Of a stretch of DNA of 64,000 nucleotides, positions 42,987 to 52,090 are shown one piece after another. Below the pieces are notes generated by a model, which saw nothing but the letters and a program-made list of their open reading frames with translations, did no database searches and had not been told where the DNA came from. Both the position numbers and the translations under genes were made by a program. Source of the DNA: Flavobacteriales bacterium. GTDB lineage: Bacteria; Bacteroidota; Bacteroidia; Flavobacteriales_F; PHOS-HE28. The number at the start of each line of letters is the position of its first letter. The first letter of the stretch is position 1. The DNA lies in the NCBI GenBank assembly GCA_016715995.1, contig JADJXF010000022.1, positions 1 through 64,000 on the forward strand, written 5' to 3'.

Positions 42987-44216
42987 ATGCGCCTACTCGC
43001 GCTCTCCACCCGGTTGCTCTTCAGCCTACCCCTGCTGAGCCAAGGACCAATCGTCACATCGTGGATCATCAATCCGGGTGGGGAAACCGGGTATGGCGGA
43101 TTCGCGACCAACGTCCAGTCGGTTCATTATACCGCAAGCGATGCATACGTGAGCGCGACGTGCATCCCGGGTTACGACATCGGACCATGGACCCAAAACC
43201 CCAACCTGCCCGCCAATCAAGATTTCTGCTTCAGGCTGACGCGCAATCCCATACAGAATACAGGCACCTTGGTGAATACGCCATTGGGCCACATCGGCGT
43301 ATGGCGCAATGGGGTGAGCATCTTCAATGCGAAGGATGGGATGAGCTACAACAACCTGGGAATCTGGAACCGCGATGCACGGGTATTCGAGGGCGTGAGC
43401 TTCGATGCCTGCCTTGGGCATCCGGCACCCAACGGCGAATATCATCACCATGTGAGCCCCAACTGCCTCTACGACCATATGGATGAGATGCAGCACAGCG
43501 ACCTCATCGGCTACGCGTTCGATGGCTTCCCCATCTATGGGGCGCATGGCTTCGCGAACGCCGATGGGAGCGGCGGCCTCACCCGCATGCGCAGCGGCTA
43601 TCAGCTCAGGAGCATCACCGAGCGCACCACCCTTCCGAATGGAACCGCCTTGCCAGCGAATCAATACGGGCCGTCCATCGGCGGGCAGTACCCGCTCGGC
43701 GCGTTTCTGGAGGATTACGTGTACACCGTCGGCTCCGGAGACCTTGACGCGCACAACGGCCGATACTGCGTGACGCCGGATTATCCAAGTGGCACATACG
43801 CCTACTTCGTGACGCTTGATGCTGCGTATCAAGCCGCCTTCCCCTACGTACTCGGACCAACTTACTACGGCACCGTTCAGTCCGGCAACACCGGGCCGGG
43901 CAGCGGGCACAACACCATTCCGGGTAACGCAGTGCTCTATGATCCATCCGCTACCTCCAGCATCACGCGCACCATCGCGAGCGACAACGCTGCGATCTTC
44001 CCCAATCCAGCGCGCGAGATCATTACCGTGTCGAGCGCAGAACCCATGCGGTTCATCACGATCTCTGATGCACTCGGACGGATTGTCCACATGCAGCAAG
44101 CGGGAGCTTCTCGCTCATCTTACTTTAAGGTGGAAGGGCTTGTGAACGGAACTTATCTGGTCCTGGTGGAGCTCTCTGACGGTTCGATGGCCAGCAGCCG
44201 GTTCATCAAACACTGA
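42987..44216 (+). CDS. YHYH-domain protein with T9SS type A sorting domain
   Basis: The 409-aa protein has signal peptide MRLLALSTRLLFSLPLLSQG. The central YHYH domain shows GHPAPNGEYHHHVSPNCLYDH and IGYAFDGFPIYGAHG, which characterise this poorly understood secreted family with conserved His, probably metal-binding. The last ~80 residues (IFPNPAREIITVS ... VNGTYLVLVELSDG) form a type A T9SS sorting domain. A TACATTCC box (42974-42981) lies 5 nt before the ATG. It converges on sucB. Confidence 0.88.
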   Translation: MRLLALSTRLLFSLPLLSQGPIVTSWIINPGGETGYGGFATNVQSVHYTASDAYVSATCIPGYDIGPWTQNPNLPANQDFCFRLTRNPIQNTGTLVNTPLGHIGVWRNGVSIFNAKDGMSYNNLGIWNRDARVFEGVSFDACLGHPAPNGEYHHHVSPNCLYDHMDEMQHSDLIGYAFDGFPIYGAHGFANADGSGGLTRMRSGYQLRSITERTTLPNGTALPANQYGPSIGGQYPLGAFLEDYVYTVGSGDLDAHNGRYCVTPDYPSGTYAYFVTLDAAYQAAFPYVLGPTYYGTVQSGNTGPGSGHNTIPGNAVLYDPSATSSITRTIASDNAAIFPNPAREIITVSSAEPMRFITISDALGRIVHMQQAGASRSSYFKVEGLVNGTYLVLVELSDGSMASSRFIKH

Positions 44217-44294
44217 CGTTCGTCTTTAACCGGACAGGTAGTTTCCTTGACGCCAAGTCCTGTGCTTCAAGTAGAGAATCAGGAATTTGCCGGT

Positions 44295-45536
44295 TCAGAG
44301 CCCCAACAACACCTCCCCGGGGTCCTGGCCGCCGAACACCATCTTGTCGGGACCCTCGAGCATCTGCTTCACGGCCATGAGGAAGCTCACGCTCTCCTTG
44401 CCGTCGATGATGCGGTGATCGTAGCTGAGCGCTACGTACATGACTGGGCGGATGACGACCTGGCCGTGTACCGCGACCGGCCTCTCCACGATGTTGTGCA
44501 TGCCGAGGATCGCGCTCTGCGGCGGATTGAGGATGGGCGTGCTGAGCATGCTGCCGAACACGCCGCCGTTGGTGATGGTGAAGGTGCCGCCGGTCATCTC
44601 GTCGATGCTGAGCTTGCCATCGCGGGCCTTCACCGCGAGTTCCTTGATCTTCGATTCGATCTCTGCGAGGGTCATCTTCTCCGCGTTGCGCACCACGGGT
44701 ACCATCAGGCCTTTCGGTGAGCTCACCGCAATGCCTATGTCGGCGTAGTCGTGCAGGATCATCTCCTCGCCGTCGATGTGCGCATTCACCTGCGGGAAGA
44801 GGCGCAGCGCTTCGGTCACCGCCTTGGTGAAGAAGCTCATGAAGCCGAGGTTCACGCCGTGCGCCTCTTTGAACTTGTCCTTGTACTTGTCGCGCAGCGC
44901 CATCACCGCGCTCATGTCCACCTCGTTGAAGGTGGTGAGCATCGCGGTCTGGTTCTTCACGGCCACCAGGCGCTCGGCCACCTTCTTGCGGAGCGTGGTC
45001 ATCTTCTGGCGGCTCTGGTTGCGCGTTCCGCCCCAGCCGTTCAGCGCAATCGCATCGGCCTTCACGCCGCCAGCCACGTACGCCGCCACATCGCTCTTGG
45101 TGATGCGCCCGTTGGGCCCGCTGCCTTTCACCTTGTCGGCGCTCACGCCTTTGTCGTCGAGCATCGCTTTGGCCACCGGCGTAACTGACCGGTTGTCGGT
45201 TGTTGGTTGTCGGTTGTCGGGCGGGGCGGTGGAAGCCACAACCTCCTTCTTCACCTCCTTCTCCACCTTCACCTCTTTCGCCTTGGGCTCGGCTTTGAAC
45301 GCGGTATCCACCTTCACCACCACATCGCCAACGTTCACGGTCTGGTCCTCCTTCGCGAGCAGCTGCACTTTGCCTTCGGCTTCTGCGCTCAGCTCCAAGG
45401 TGGCCTTGTCGCTATCGATCTCGCCCAGCACCTGGTCCTTGCTCACCACATCGCCGTCCTTCACCATCCATCGCGCGATGCGCACTTCGCTGATGCTCTC
45501 TCCGGGGCTGGGTACTTTGATATCGACTATCGCCAT
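44295..45536 (-). CDS. sucB: 2-oxoglutarate dehydrogenase E2, dihydrolipoyl succinyltransferase
   Basis: The 413-aa TCA-cycle enzyme transfers succinyl groups from E1 to CoA. The lipoyl domain (1-75) has the lipoylated Lys in EIDSDKATLELS. A flexible linker follows, then an E3-binding domain (VTPVAKAMLDDKGVS, GPNGRITKSDV) and a catalytic domain ending in the SYDHRIIDGKE motif with the catalytic His and Asp. The linker contains the unusual PPDNRQPTTDNRS, encoded by a 7-bp tandem repeat (45191-45220). It is co-directional with sucA 60 bp upstream, so the two form an operon. Confidence 0.96.
   Translation of the reverse strand: MAIVDIKVPSPGESISEVRIARWMVKDGDVVSKDQVLGEIDSDKATLELSAEAEGKVQLLAKEDQTVNVGDVVVKVDTAFKAEPKAKEVKVEKEVKKEVVASTAPPDNRQPTTDNRSVTPVAKAMLDDKGVSADKVKGSGPNGRITKSDVAAYVAGGVKADAIALNGWGGTRNQSRQKMTTLRKKVAERLVAVKNQTAMLTTFNEVDMSAVMALRDKYKDKFKEAHGVNLGFMSFFTKAVTEALRLFPQVNAHIDGEEMILHDYADIGIAVSSPKGLMVPVVRNAEKMTLAEIESKIKELAVKARDGKLSIDEMTGGTFTITNGGVFGSMLSTPILNPPQSAILGMHNIVERPVAVHGQVVIRPVMYVALSYDHRIIDGKESVSFLMAVKQMLEGPDKMVFGGQDPGEVLLGL
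45191..45220. repeat. 7-bp tandem repeat inside the sucB linker
   Basis: On the minus strand, four units of CCGACAA or CCAACAA run in a row and are translated within the interdomain linker. Related GGTTGAG/GGTTGTG heptamers lie between sucA and sucB (45541-45562) and before sucA (48413-48460). Confidence 0.75.
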
Positions 45537-45596
45537 GTTGGGAGGTTGAGGGTTGAGAGGTTGGCTACGCTGAATCGTGGTCGCTGATTGGAGTGC

Positions 45597-48389
45597 TCAC
45601 GCCTTGGCTTTGGCGGGCGGGGCCTTCTTCGGTTTGGCGGCGATGGGCGCGAATGCCTTCTCGATGATCTCCTGCTGCTGCTTCGCGCTGCGTTTGCTGC
45701 TGCCGGTGGCGGGGGCGCCGCTCGCGGGTCGTGCGATCACCTCCCATTTCACTTCAGGGAAGCGCATGGCGATGTAGCTCCACGCGCCCATGTTCAGCGG
45801 CTCTTCCTGCACCCACAGGTAGCGCTCGGCTTTGCCGTACTTCTTGATCACCGCGCGCATCTGCTCGGCGGGCAGCGGATGAATCTGCTCGATGCGCACC
45901 AGGGCGGTGTCGGAGATGCCCTTCTCTTCGCGGTGCGCGGCCAGCTCGTAGTGAATCTTGCCTTGCGTGAAGATCACCGTGCGCACCTGTTTCGGGTCGG
46001 CGCTCGCATCGTCAATCAGCTCCTGGAACGAACCGGTCGCAAGGTCCTCTAGCTTGCTCACGCACTTCGCGTGGCGCAGCAGGCTCTTCGGCGAAAAGAC
46101 CACCAGCGGCTTGCGGAAGGGCCATTTCACCTGGCGCCGCAGCGCATGGAAGAAATTGGCGGGCGTGGTGCAGTTCACCACCACCATGTTCTCATCGGCG
46201 CAGCTCTGGAGGAAACGCTCCATGCGCGCGCTGCTGTGCTCGGCGCCCTGCCCTTCGTAGCCGTGCGGCAGCAGGAGCACCACGCCGTTCTGCGTGCCCC
46301 ACTTCTCCTCGGCGCAGCACAGGTACTGGTCCAGCACGATCTGCGCGCCGTTCACGAAATCGCCGAACTGCGCCTCCCAGATGGTGAGCGAGTTGGGCAT
46401 GGCAAGCGCGTAGCCATACTCGAAGCCCAGCACCGCGTACTCGCTCAGCAACGAGTTGTAGATCTGCAGCAGCGCCTGCCCCTCGCGGATGTGCTTCAGG
46501 TGGAGGAACTCCTCCTCACTGTCCTCCACCTTCACCACGGCGTGGCGGTGGCTGAAAGTACCGCGCTCCACGTCCTGACCGGTCATGCGCACAGGATGCC
46601 CTTCGAGCAGGAGCGAGCCGTAGGCGAGCAATTCGCCCATGCTCCAGTCAATCACGCCGGTCTCCATCATCCTCTTACGGTCGCCGAGGATCTTCTCCAA
46701 TTTACTAAAGAACTTCTTGCCGTCGGGGTGCAGCGCGCTCAGCTTCTCGCCGATCAGTTGCAGGTTCTCCATGGACACGCCGGTCTCGGGCGAATGCACA
46801 AAGTCCTTCGCCCCCGCGCGTTTGAATCCCTTCCAGCGCTCTTCGAGGAAGTTCGTGATCTTCCCTATGCGCACCTGCTTGGCCTCATCGAGCCGCGCGT
46901 TCAGCATGCCGGTGAAGGACGCCTCCATCTCAGCGGCCAGCTCTTCAGCCTCGTTCACGCCGCTGCTCTTCAGCTTGTCGATGTAGATCTTCCGCGGATC
47001 AGGATGCTCCTGGATCTTCTTGTACAGCATCGGCTGCGTGAACTTGGGCTCGTCGCCCTCGTTGTGGCCGTGCTTGCGGTAGCAGAGAATGTCCACCCAG
47101 ATGTCGGTGCCGTACTTCTGGCGATAGTCCATCGCCAGCTTCATGGTGTAGGCCACGGCCTCGGCATCGTCGCCGTTCACGTGGAACACCGGGCATTGCG
47201 TCACCTTGGCCACATCGGTGCAGTAGGTGCTGGTGCGCGCATCAATGTAGTTGGTGGTGAAGCCCACCTGGTTGTTCACCACGATGTGGATGGTACCGCC
47301 CACTTCGTAAGCCTTGAGGCCCGCCATCTGCACCACTTCGTACACGACACCCTGTGCGGCCACGGCGGCATCGCCATGAATGAGGATCGACGCGGTGATG
47401 CCTTTTGCGAAGTTGTCGTCGTGCTCGATGATGGCGCGAGAGATGCCCTGCATGATGGGGCCTACCGTCTCAAGGTGACTGGGGTTGGGGGCGAGCGTTA
47501 GGCGAACCTCTTTGCCCGTATTGGTCTTCAGCACGCTGCTGTAGCCCATGTGGTACTTCACGTCGCCCTCCACAAGATCATCCTCGTAGTCCTTGCCCTC
47601 GAACTCGGAGAAGATCTGGTCGTAGCTCTTGCGCAGCGTGTTCGCTAGCACGTTCAAACGGCCACGGTGAGCCATGCCGATGACGTACTCGGTGATGCCC
47701 AGCTCTGCACCGTGCTCGATCACGGTATCCAACGCGGGAATCAATGCCTCGGCCCCTTCGATGCTGAAGCGCTTCTGGCCGATGAACTTCTTGCCGAGGA
47801 AGCGCTCGAAGACCACCGCTTCGTTGAGCTTTTCGAGGATTTCCTTCTTCTGATCGATAGTGAAGTCCGGCTGATTGCGCGTGCCCTCCATGCGGCCGAT
47901 GAGCCAACGCCGCTTCTCCGGATTACGGATGAACATGAACTCTGCGCCCACGCTCTCGCAATAGGTCTGCTTCAGCAAGTCGATGATGTCGCGGAGCTTG
48001 GCTGGACCAATCCCCACCTCGTTGCCGGCGCTGAACACGGTATCGAGGTCGGAGGTGGAAAGCCCGTGGTTCTCCACGTCGAGGGTGGGTGAGTACAGAC
48101 GGCGATCGCGCACCGGGTTGGTCTTGGTGAAGAGGTGGCCGCGCTGCCGGTAGGCGTTGATCAGCTCGATGACCCGGAACTCCTTCTCGAAGCGATCGTT
48201 GCCGCTTGGCGGTGGTGCAGCAGGTGTCTCACTTTCGATGCTGCCGCCCTCAAGCGCTCTTGCAAATTCAAAGCCCTCGAAGAAACGGGCCCAGCCGGTC
48301 TCGACGCTGGCGGGGTCTTTCAGGTATTGCTGGTAGAGGTCGTCGAGCCAGGCGCTGTCGACGTTGCTCAGGTAGGAAAGCTTGTCCAT
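45597..48389 (-). CDS. sucA: 2-oxoglutarate dehydrogenase E1 component
   Basis: The 930-aa thiamine-diphosphate enzyme decarboxylates 2-oxoglutarate in the TCA cycle. It has the N-terminal helix that binds E2 (YLSNVDSAWLDDLYQQYLKDP). The ThDP-binding stretch includes YVIGMAHRGRLNVLAN, GDAAVAAQGVVYE and NNQVGFTTN. The transketolase-like half follows, with HGYEGQGAEHSSARMERFLQ and AMRFPEVKWEVIARP. I chose ATG 48389 because the conserved MDKLSYLSN start lies there and a perfect TACCTTTG box (48400-48407) ends 10 nt upstream. Ala/Pro/Lys-rich tail. Confidence 0.97.
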   Translation of the reverse strand: MDKLSYLSNVDSAWLDDLYQQYLKDPASVETGWARFFEGFEFARALEGGSIESETPAAPPPSGNDRFEKEFRVIELINAYRQRGHLFTKTNPVRDRRLYSPTLDVENHGLSTSDLDTVFSAGNEVGIGPAKLRDIIDLLKQTYCESVGAEFMFIRNPEKRRWLIGRMEGTRNQPDFTIDQKKEILEKLNEAVVFERFLGKKFIGQKRFSIEGAEALIPALDTVIEHGAELGITEYVIGMAHRGRLNVLANTLRKSYDQIFSEFEGKDYEDDLVEGDVKYHMGYSSVLKTNTGKEVRLTLAPNPSHLETVGPIMQGISRAIIEHDDNFAKGITASILIHGDAAVAAQGVVYEVVQMAGLKAYEVGGTIHIVVNNQVGFTTNYIDARTSTYCTDVAKVTQCPVFHVNGDDAEAVAYTMKLAMDYRQKYGTDIWVDILCYRKHGHNEGDEPKFTQPMLYKKIQEHPDPRKIYIDKLKSSGVNEAEELAAEMEASFTGMLNARLDEAKQVRIGKITNFLEERWKGFKRAGAKDFVHSPETGVSMENLQLIGEKLSALHPDGKKFFSKLEKILGDRKRMMETGVIDWSMGELLAYGSLLLEGHPVRMTGQDVERGTFSHRHAVVKVEDSEEEFLHLKHIREGQALLQIYNSLLSEYAVLGFEYGYALAMPNSLTIWEAQFGDFVNGAQIVLDQYLCCAEEKWGTQNGVVLLLPHGYEGQGAEHSSARMERFLQSCADENMVVVNCTTPANFFHALRRQVKWPFRKPLVVFSPKSLLRHAKCVSKLEDLATGSFQELIDDASADPKQVRTVIFTQGKIHYELAAHREEKGISDTALVRIEQIHPLPAEQMRAVIKKYGKAERYLWVQEEPLNMGAWSYIAMRFPEVKWEVIARPASGAPATGSSKRSAKQQQEIIEKAFAPIAAKPKKAPPAKAKA

Positions 48390-48399
48390 GGAAGCGGCG

Positions 48400-48407
48400 C
48401 AAAGGTA
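48400..48407 (-). promoter_or_regulatory. -7 box TACCTTTG for sucA
   Basis: A perfect TAnnTTTG on the minus strand ends 10 nt before ATG 48389. It confirms the sucA start and predicts a very short leader for sucAB. Confidence 0.6.
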
Positions 48408-48502
48408 TTCCTGCGGTTGGGGGTTGAAGGTTGTGGAGGCTCGGGGTTGTGAACGGGCGGAATGTTGCAAACAACCGCCTGCCGATCAGTGGCAAGCGAG
48501 CC

Positions 48503-48868
48503 TCAAAACCGCCCCGCGAAACGCATGCGCGTGAGCACCTTTTGTAAGGCCCGGAGCACGCATTCGCCGGCCAAGGCATGCAGCCCCCCCGCATCCATCG
48601 TTCGCCGCAGGTGCGCTTCCGGTATATCGACCCTGTACATCGCGGACTGCAATGCATGCAGACCACGCAGCTCCAGGACCTGCAATACCGGCAATACGGA
48701 ACTCCGCAGTGCTTCGAATGCTTCTGCACCAACTGGTGGCAAGGGCAGCTCTTCCGCCATCAGAGACAAGTCCTTCCGCAACTGTTCCACCGTTGAGGAG
48801 AGCACCTCGGCCTGGTCCAAGTAGCGGGCCATGGCCCCGTCACCGGCTTTCGACAGATTCCTGTTCAC
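48503..48868 (-). CDS. Conserved small hypothetical protein, 121 aa
   Basis: This all-helical cytoplasmic protein has a Leu-rich core: LELRGLHALQSAMYRVDIPE and LRALQKVLTRMRF. I recall a Bacteroidota-wide small family with the same L-x-x-L-Y-R-I-D-V-x-E and L-Q-K-V-x-T-R pattern, usually unnamed. The pattern supports reality despite a non-ATG start: GTG at 48868, or ATG at 48832 giving 109 aa. An in-frame stop lies just upstream. It sits between sucA and a divergent secreted gene. A CACCTTTG box lies close to the start. Confidence 0.6.
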   Translation of the reverse strand: MNRNLSKAGDGAMARYLDQAEVLSSTVEQLRKDLSLMAEELPLPPVGAEAFEALRSSVLPVLQVLELRGLHALQSAMYRVDIPEAHLRRTMDAGGLHALAGECVLRALQKVLTRMRFAGRF

Positions 48869-49008
48869 GCGCGTCAGATCATTGCCAAAGGTGCGCAGGG
48901 GGTGGCACTATTTTCGCGCGGCTTGCTCGACCATGCGTTTCCCGTGAGTCGGCAGACAACGCTCCGGAGAATTCAACACGGACATCAGCAACCCTTACAT
49001 CCCAGACA

Positions 49009-49887
49009 ATGCGCAATCCGCTCAGCGTTCTCTCCGCCCTCATCTGCCTCGCCGGTCATGCCCAGTATGGCACCTTCGATGCCGCAGCCGTGAAGGCGGC
49101 TAGGTCAACGACGTTATTCGTAGTGCTCGACCCCGGTGATTCGCCATACAACCGCGCGATAACGAACGCGGTGAAGAGCGAGTGGAAGTTCAATTCCGGC
49201 GTGGAGTACATTACCGTGGCCGACCTAGCGACGCAGCCCATCGACCCGGCGAAGACCTATCTGCTGAAAACCCTGCGCACCGACCCAATCAAGTTTGAAG
49301 GCATATTCCTCGCCTTGGTACGTGGGTGGAAACCGAAAAAAGGCGAGGCCCTGCGACAAACCGACAACTCATTCACCAGCATACCGATGGAGCAAGAGTT
49401 GGCGTCCCTTCTCATCGAACCGAGAGCAATCAACGAGCAGGGCATGTCTGCCATGCTCCACGTGTACGTGAAGCATCTGCAGGATTACCTGAAACAGGTG
49501 GAGACTGGGAAAGTGATGGACAAGACAACGGCCGATCGGTTGTATGCCGGCCGTACCCGCCTGATTCGGGAAGCGGAATTTATCCTGGTGCGTGAGCACT
49601 TGGATAAGAGCCTTCCCGATGGCGATGCCATCAAGACGGAATACGCCTCACCCTTCCGAATCGGCGGATTGGCCGATGCGGCCGGGGCAGCTGAGGCGCA
49701 GGACCGCGACGCGATGGTCTCCGACGTGGTCATCACGGTCGGTGACCACAAGAACAAGCACTGCTTCAAGCGCGTGTTCAATGCGGGAACAGGGGAGCTC
49801 ATGTACCTGCGCGACGATGCCGCAATCTTCGGAAAGAAGGAGGGCTTCATCGCCGAGGATTTCAAGGCGATCGCGCGGGCGCGGTAG
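49009..49887 (+). CDS. Secreted hypothetical protein, 292 aa
   Basis: Starts at ATG 49009 with signal peptide MRNPLSVLSALICLAGHAQ. The mature protein is mixed alpha/beta with conserved-looking features (TTLFVVLDPGDSPYNRAIT, VKSEWKFNSGVEYIT, ELMYLRDDAAIFGKKEGF). I recognise no catalytic motif or T9SS tail. Such proteins occur in many Bacteroidota without a function. A TATTTTCG box (48909-48916) lies 92 nt upstream. It precedes a T9SS protein by 68 bp on the same strand. Confidence 0.75.
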   Translation: MRNPLSVLSALICLAGHAQYGTFDAAAVKAARSTTLFVVLDPGDSPYNRAITNAVKSEWKFNSGVEYITVADLATQPIDPAKTYLLKTLRTDPIKFEGIFLALVRGWKPKKGEALRQTDNSFTSIPMEQELASLLIEPRAINEQGMSAMLHVYVKHLQDYLKQVETGKVMDKTTADRLYAGRTRLIREAEFILVREHLDKSLPDGDAIKTEYASPFRIGGLADAAGAAEAQDRDAMVSDVVITVGDHKNKHCFKRVFNAGTGELMYLRDDAAIFGKKEGFIAEDFKAIARAR

Positions 49888-49955
49888 CCATCTGCCCCTT
49901 GGGGTTGGAAAAGCCCCCGCGGTGGCTACATTGGCGATCCTTTAAACCAAAGCCC

Positions 49956-51974
49956 ATGCGGATCGCTACCCTCCTCTTCGCCTGCGCGACCTTACCGTCG
50001 TTCGCAGACCACCTGCCCGGCGGCAGCATTCTCACGCGCTGCATCAGCGGTAACCAGCACGAGGTGACCTTGCAGCTCTGGCGCGAATGCACCGGGGTGC
50101 CCATGATAAACCAGAGCATGAACTTCAGGAACGAGTGCGGAGTCCAGTTCACCTTGAACAACATCCCGCTCATCTCTGTGGAGAACGTCTCGCCCGTATG
50201 CCCGGACCAGATCGATCAGACCAGCTGCAACGGCGGACCACTGATCGGCATCGAGATGTATACCTACCGCACCACGCTCTTCCTGAGTTCGTGCAACTAT
50301 TGGACGATCAGTTGGAATACCTGTTGCCGGAACGCCTCCGTGAATCTCAATGGGTCACAAGGCATCTACATCGAGACCACGCTGAACAATGCCGGCGCCG
50401 CATGCAACGCATCGCCCGTATTCAATGATCTCATTCCGCCCTTTGTCTGCGTGGGCCAGCCGGTGAGCTTCGATCTGAGCGTGACTGCGACTCCCGGTCA
50501 GCAACTCTTCTTCCGCTTCCGCGAAGCCCGCCGTCAAACGAGCATCGACCCCATCGTCATTGAATCGGTCGCTTATCTGCCCAACTACTCCGGGGCCGAG
50601 CCGTTCACGGGCATGACCATCAACAGTTCTACGGGCAACATCACCTTTACTCCGACGATCGCGGGCTATGTGGTGGTGGTGGTTGAAGTGGAGTATTCCG
50701 ACGCGAATGGAACGCTGATAGGCACGGTTATGCGCGATTTCCCGTTCGTGGTCTCGGCCTGCGCCAACCTGGTGCCCGATGCGGCCAGTGGCACTGTGGA
50801 GAACCTCAGTGGCAGCGCTACGGCCACGGGTGCTTACGCATTGGCCACCTGCGGAGGATCATTCTGCTTCGATGCTGTGGTGGTGGATGGTGATAGCGAA
50901 CAGGAACTATTGCTCACGAGCATTGTGGAGCAGGTACTGCCCGGAGCCACGGTTCAATATGCCGGTACCAATCCGGTCACAGCCACCATCTGCTGGAACG
51001 CCGATGGCGCAGCGCTGGGTGCCTACGTCTTCACCATCAATGCCACTGACAATGCTTGTCCGCTGGTCGGCTCGCAGACCTACACTTACACCGTGCTCGT
51101 TGAGCAGGCGGACGCCACCGCCGGTGCCGATGCCTCGGCTGAGCTCTGCCCTGGGGAGACCATTGACCTGAGCACGCTGCTTACTGGTGATCCTGGCGGC
51201 ATTTGGAGCGATGGGCCAATCGTAAACGCACCAGGGGTTTACACGTACACCATCGTCACGAGCTGCGGCAATGATGAGGCTGAATTCACGGTGAACGTTC
51301 TGGAGGCTCCGGATGCTGGCCAGGATGGAGTTACCGCGGTTTGCCAAGGGATTGGCCTTGACCTATCAGAACTAGTCTCCGGGGACCCTAACGGCTCTTG
51401 GAGCAATGGTGGGCCCATAGTTACCATGGGCGGGTCATATACGTACACGGTAACCAATGCGTGTGGAACAGATGAAGCGGTTTTCCTTGTCTTAGCCGTC
51501 AGCCCACCCAATGCTGGTGAAGATAATGCCATAGGCGTTTGTCAGAACGACGTCGCCATCCTGCTGGTGGATTCCCTTCTCGGCACACCGAACTCGGGGG
51601 GGGTATGGACTGGTCCAGATGGCAATCCAACCGGCGTTGAATTCAATCCGTCCACTGACCCTCCGGGGGTCTATTGCTACACATTGTCGGGTGGCGCATT
51701 CTGCCCTGATGCCCAAGCCTGCCTCACGATCAGCCTGCTTCCGCCAACCGATCCCTATTGCATCTTCCTCGGCGTGGAGCCCATTGAGCGCCATGTGCGC
51801 GTCTCCCCCAATCCGAGCGATGGCCTGCTGCGCATCGAGGGCATCGCCCTAACGCGGGCTGACGTCTTGTATGCCACAGGACGCGTTGCGTGGAGCATGA
51901 ACGGCTCCCGTTACGAGCAGCCGTCATCCAGTTGCCTACGGGCCTGGTCAATGGCAGTTACGTGCTTCGAATGA
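49956..51974 (+). pseudogene. T9SS type A surface protein, sharing the giant adhesin's N-terminal module, frameshifted sorting domain
   Basis: The 672-aa protein as encoded starts at ATG 49956; its signal peptide ends LPSFA. The first ~390 residues parallel the N-terminal module of the giant adhesin: CCRN, VCVGQPVSF, GNITFTP, IGTVMRDFPFVV-SAC, then FCF, ATICW and DNACPLVG. Three Ig-like repeats with a Cys pair follow. The sorting domain begins normally (VSPNPSDGLLRIEGIA) but breaks near 51921. The missing end, IQLPTGLVNGSYVLRM..., is in another frame up to a stop at 52022-52024. One base is lost there in this sequence, so the gene may be a pseudogene or a sequencing error. Confidence 0.85.
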
Positions 51975-52024
51975 CCGATTCCAACGGACAGTCGCGGCTG
52001 CATCGCTTCGAACTGCTCCGCTAG
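51922..52024 (+). other. Out-of-frame remnant of the T9SS sorting domain
   Basis: In the alternative frame this stretch encodes QLPTGLVNGSYVLRM, TDSNGQSRL and HRFELLR, then TAG. That is the expected ending of a type A sorting domain, lost from the 49956 ORF by a single-base indel near 51921-51925. Confidence 0.75.
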
Positions 52025-52044
52025 CGCACGATCCAACGAAACGT

Positions 52045-52080
52045 CAAAGGGCTCCGATCCATTCGGGGCCCTTTGTTGTT
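52045..52080 (+). terminator. Intrinsic terminator after the T9SS protein gene
   Basis: Arms of 13 bp with one G-T pair (CAAAGGGCTCCGA at 52045-52057 and TCGGGGCCCTTTG at 52063-52075) flank a 5-nt loop, followed by TTGTTT. Strong stem plus T-rich tail. Confidence 0.85.
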
Positions 52081-52090
52081 TCGCGAGACC

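Noticed and set aside
45191..45220. Frameshift or pseudogene in sucB linker
   Set aside because: The 7-bp units happen to keep the frame; lipoyl, E3-binding and catalytic domains all read through.
46071..47501. 476-aa plus-strand ORF across sucA
   Set aside because: Antisense to the conserved E1 enzyme, composition typical of a GC-rich shadow frame.
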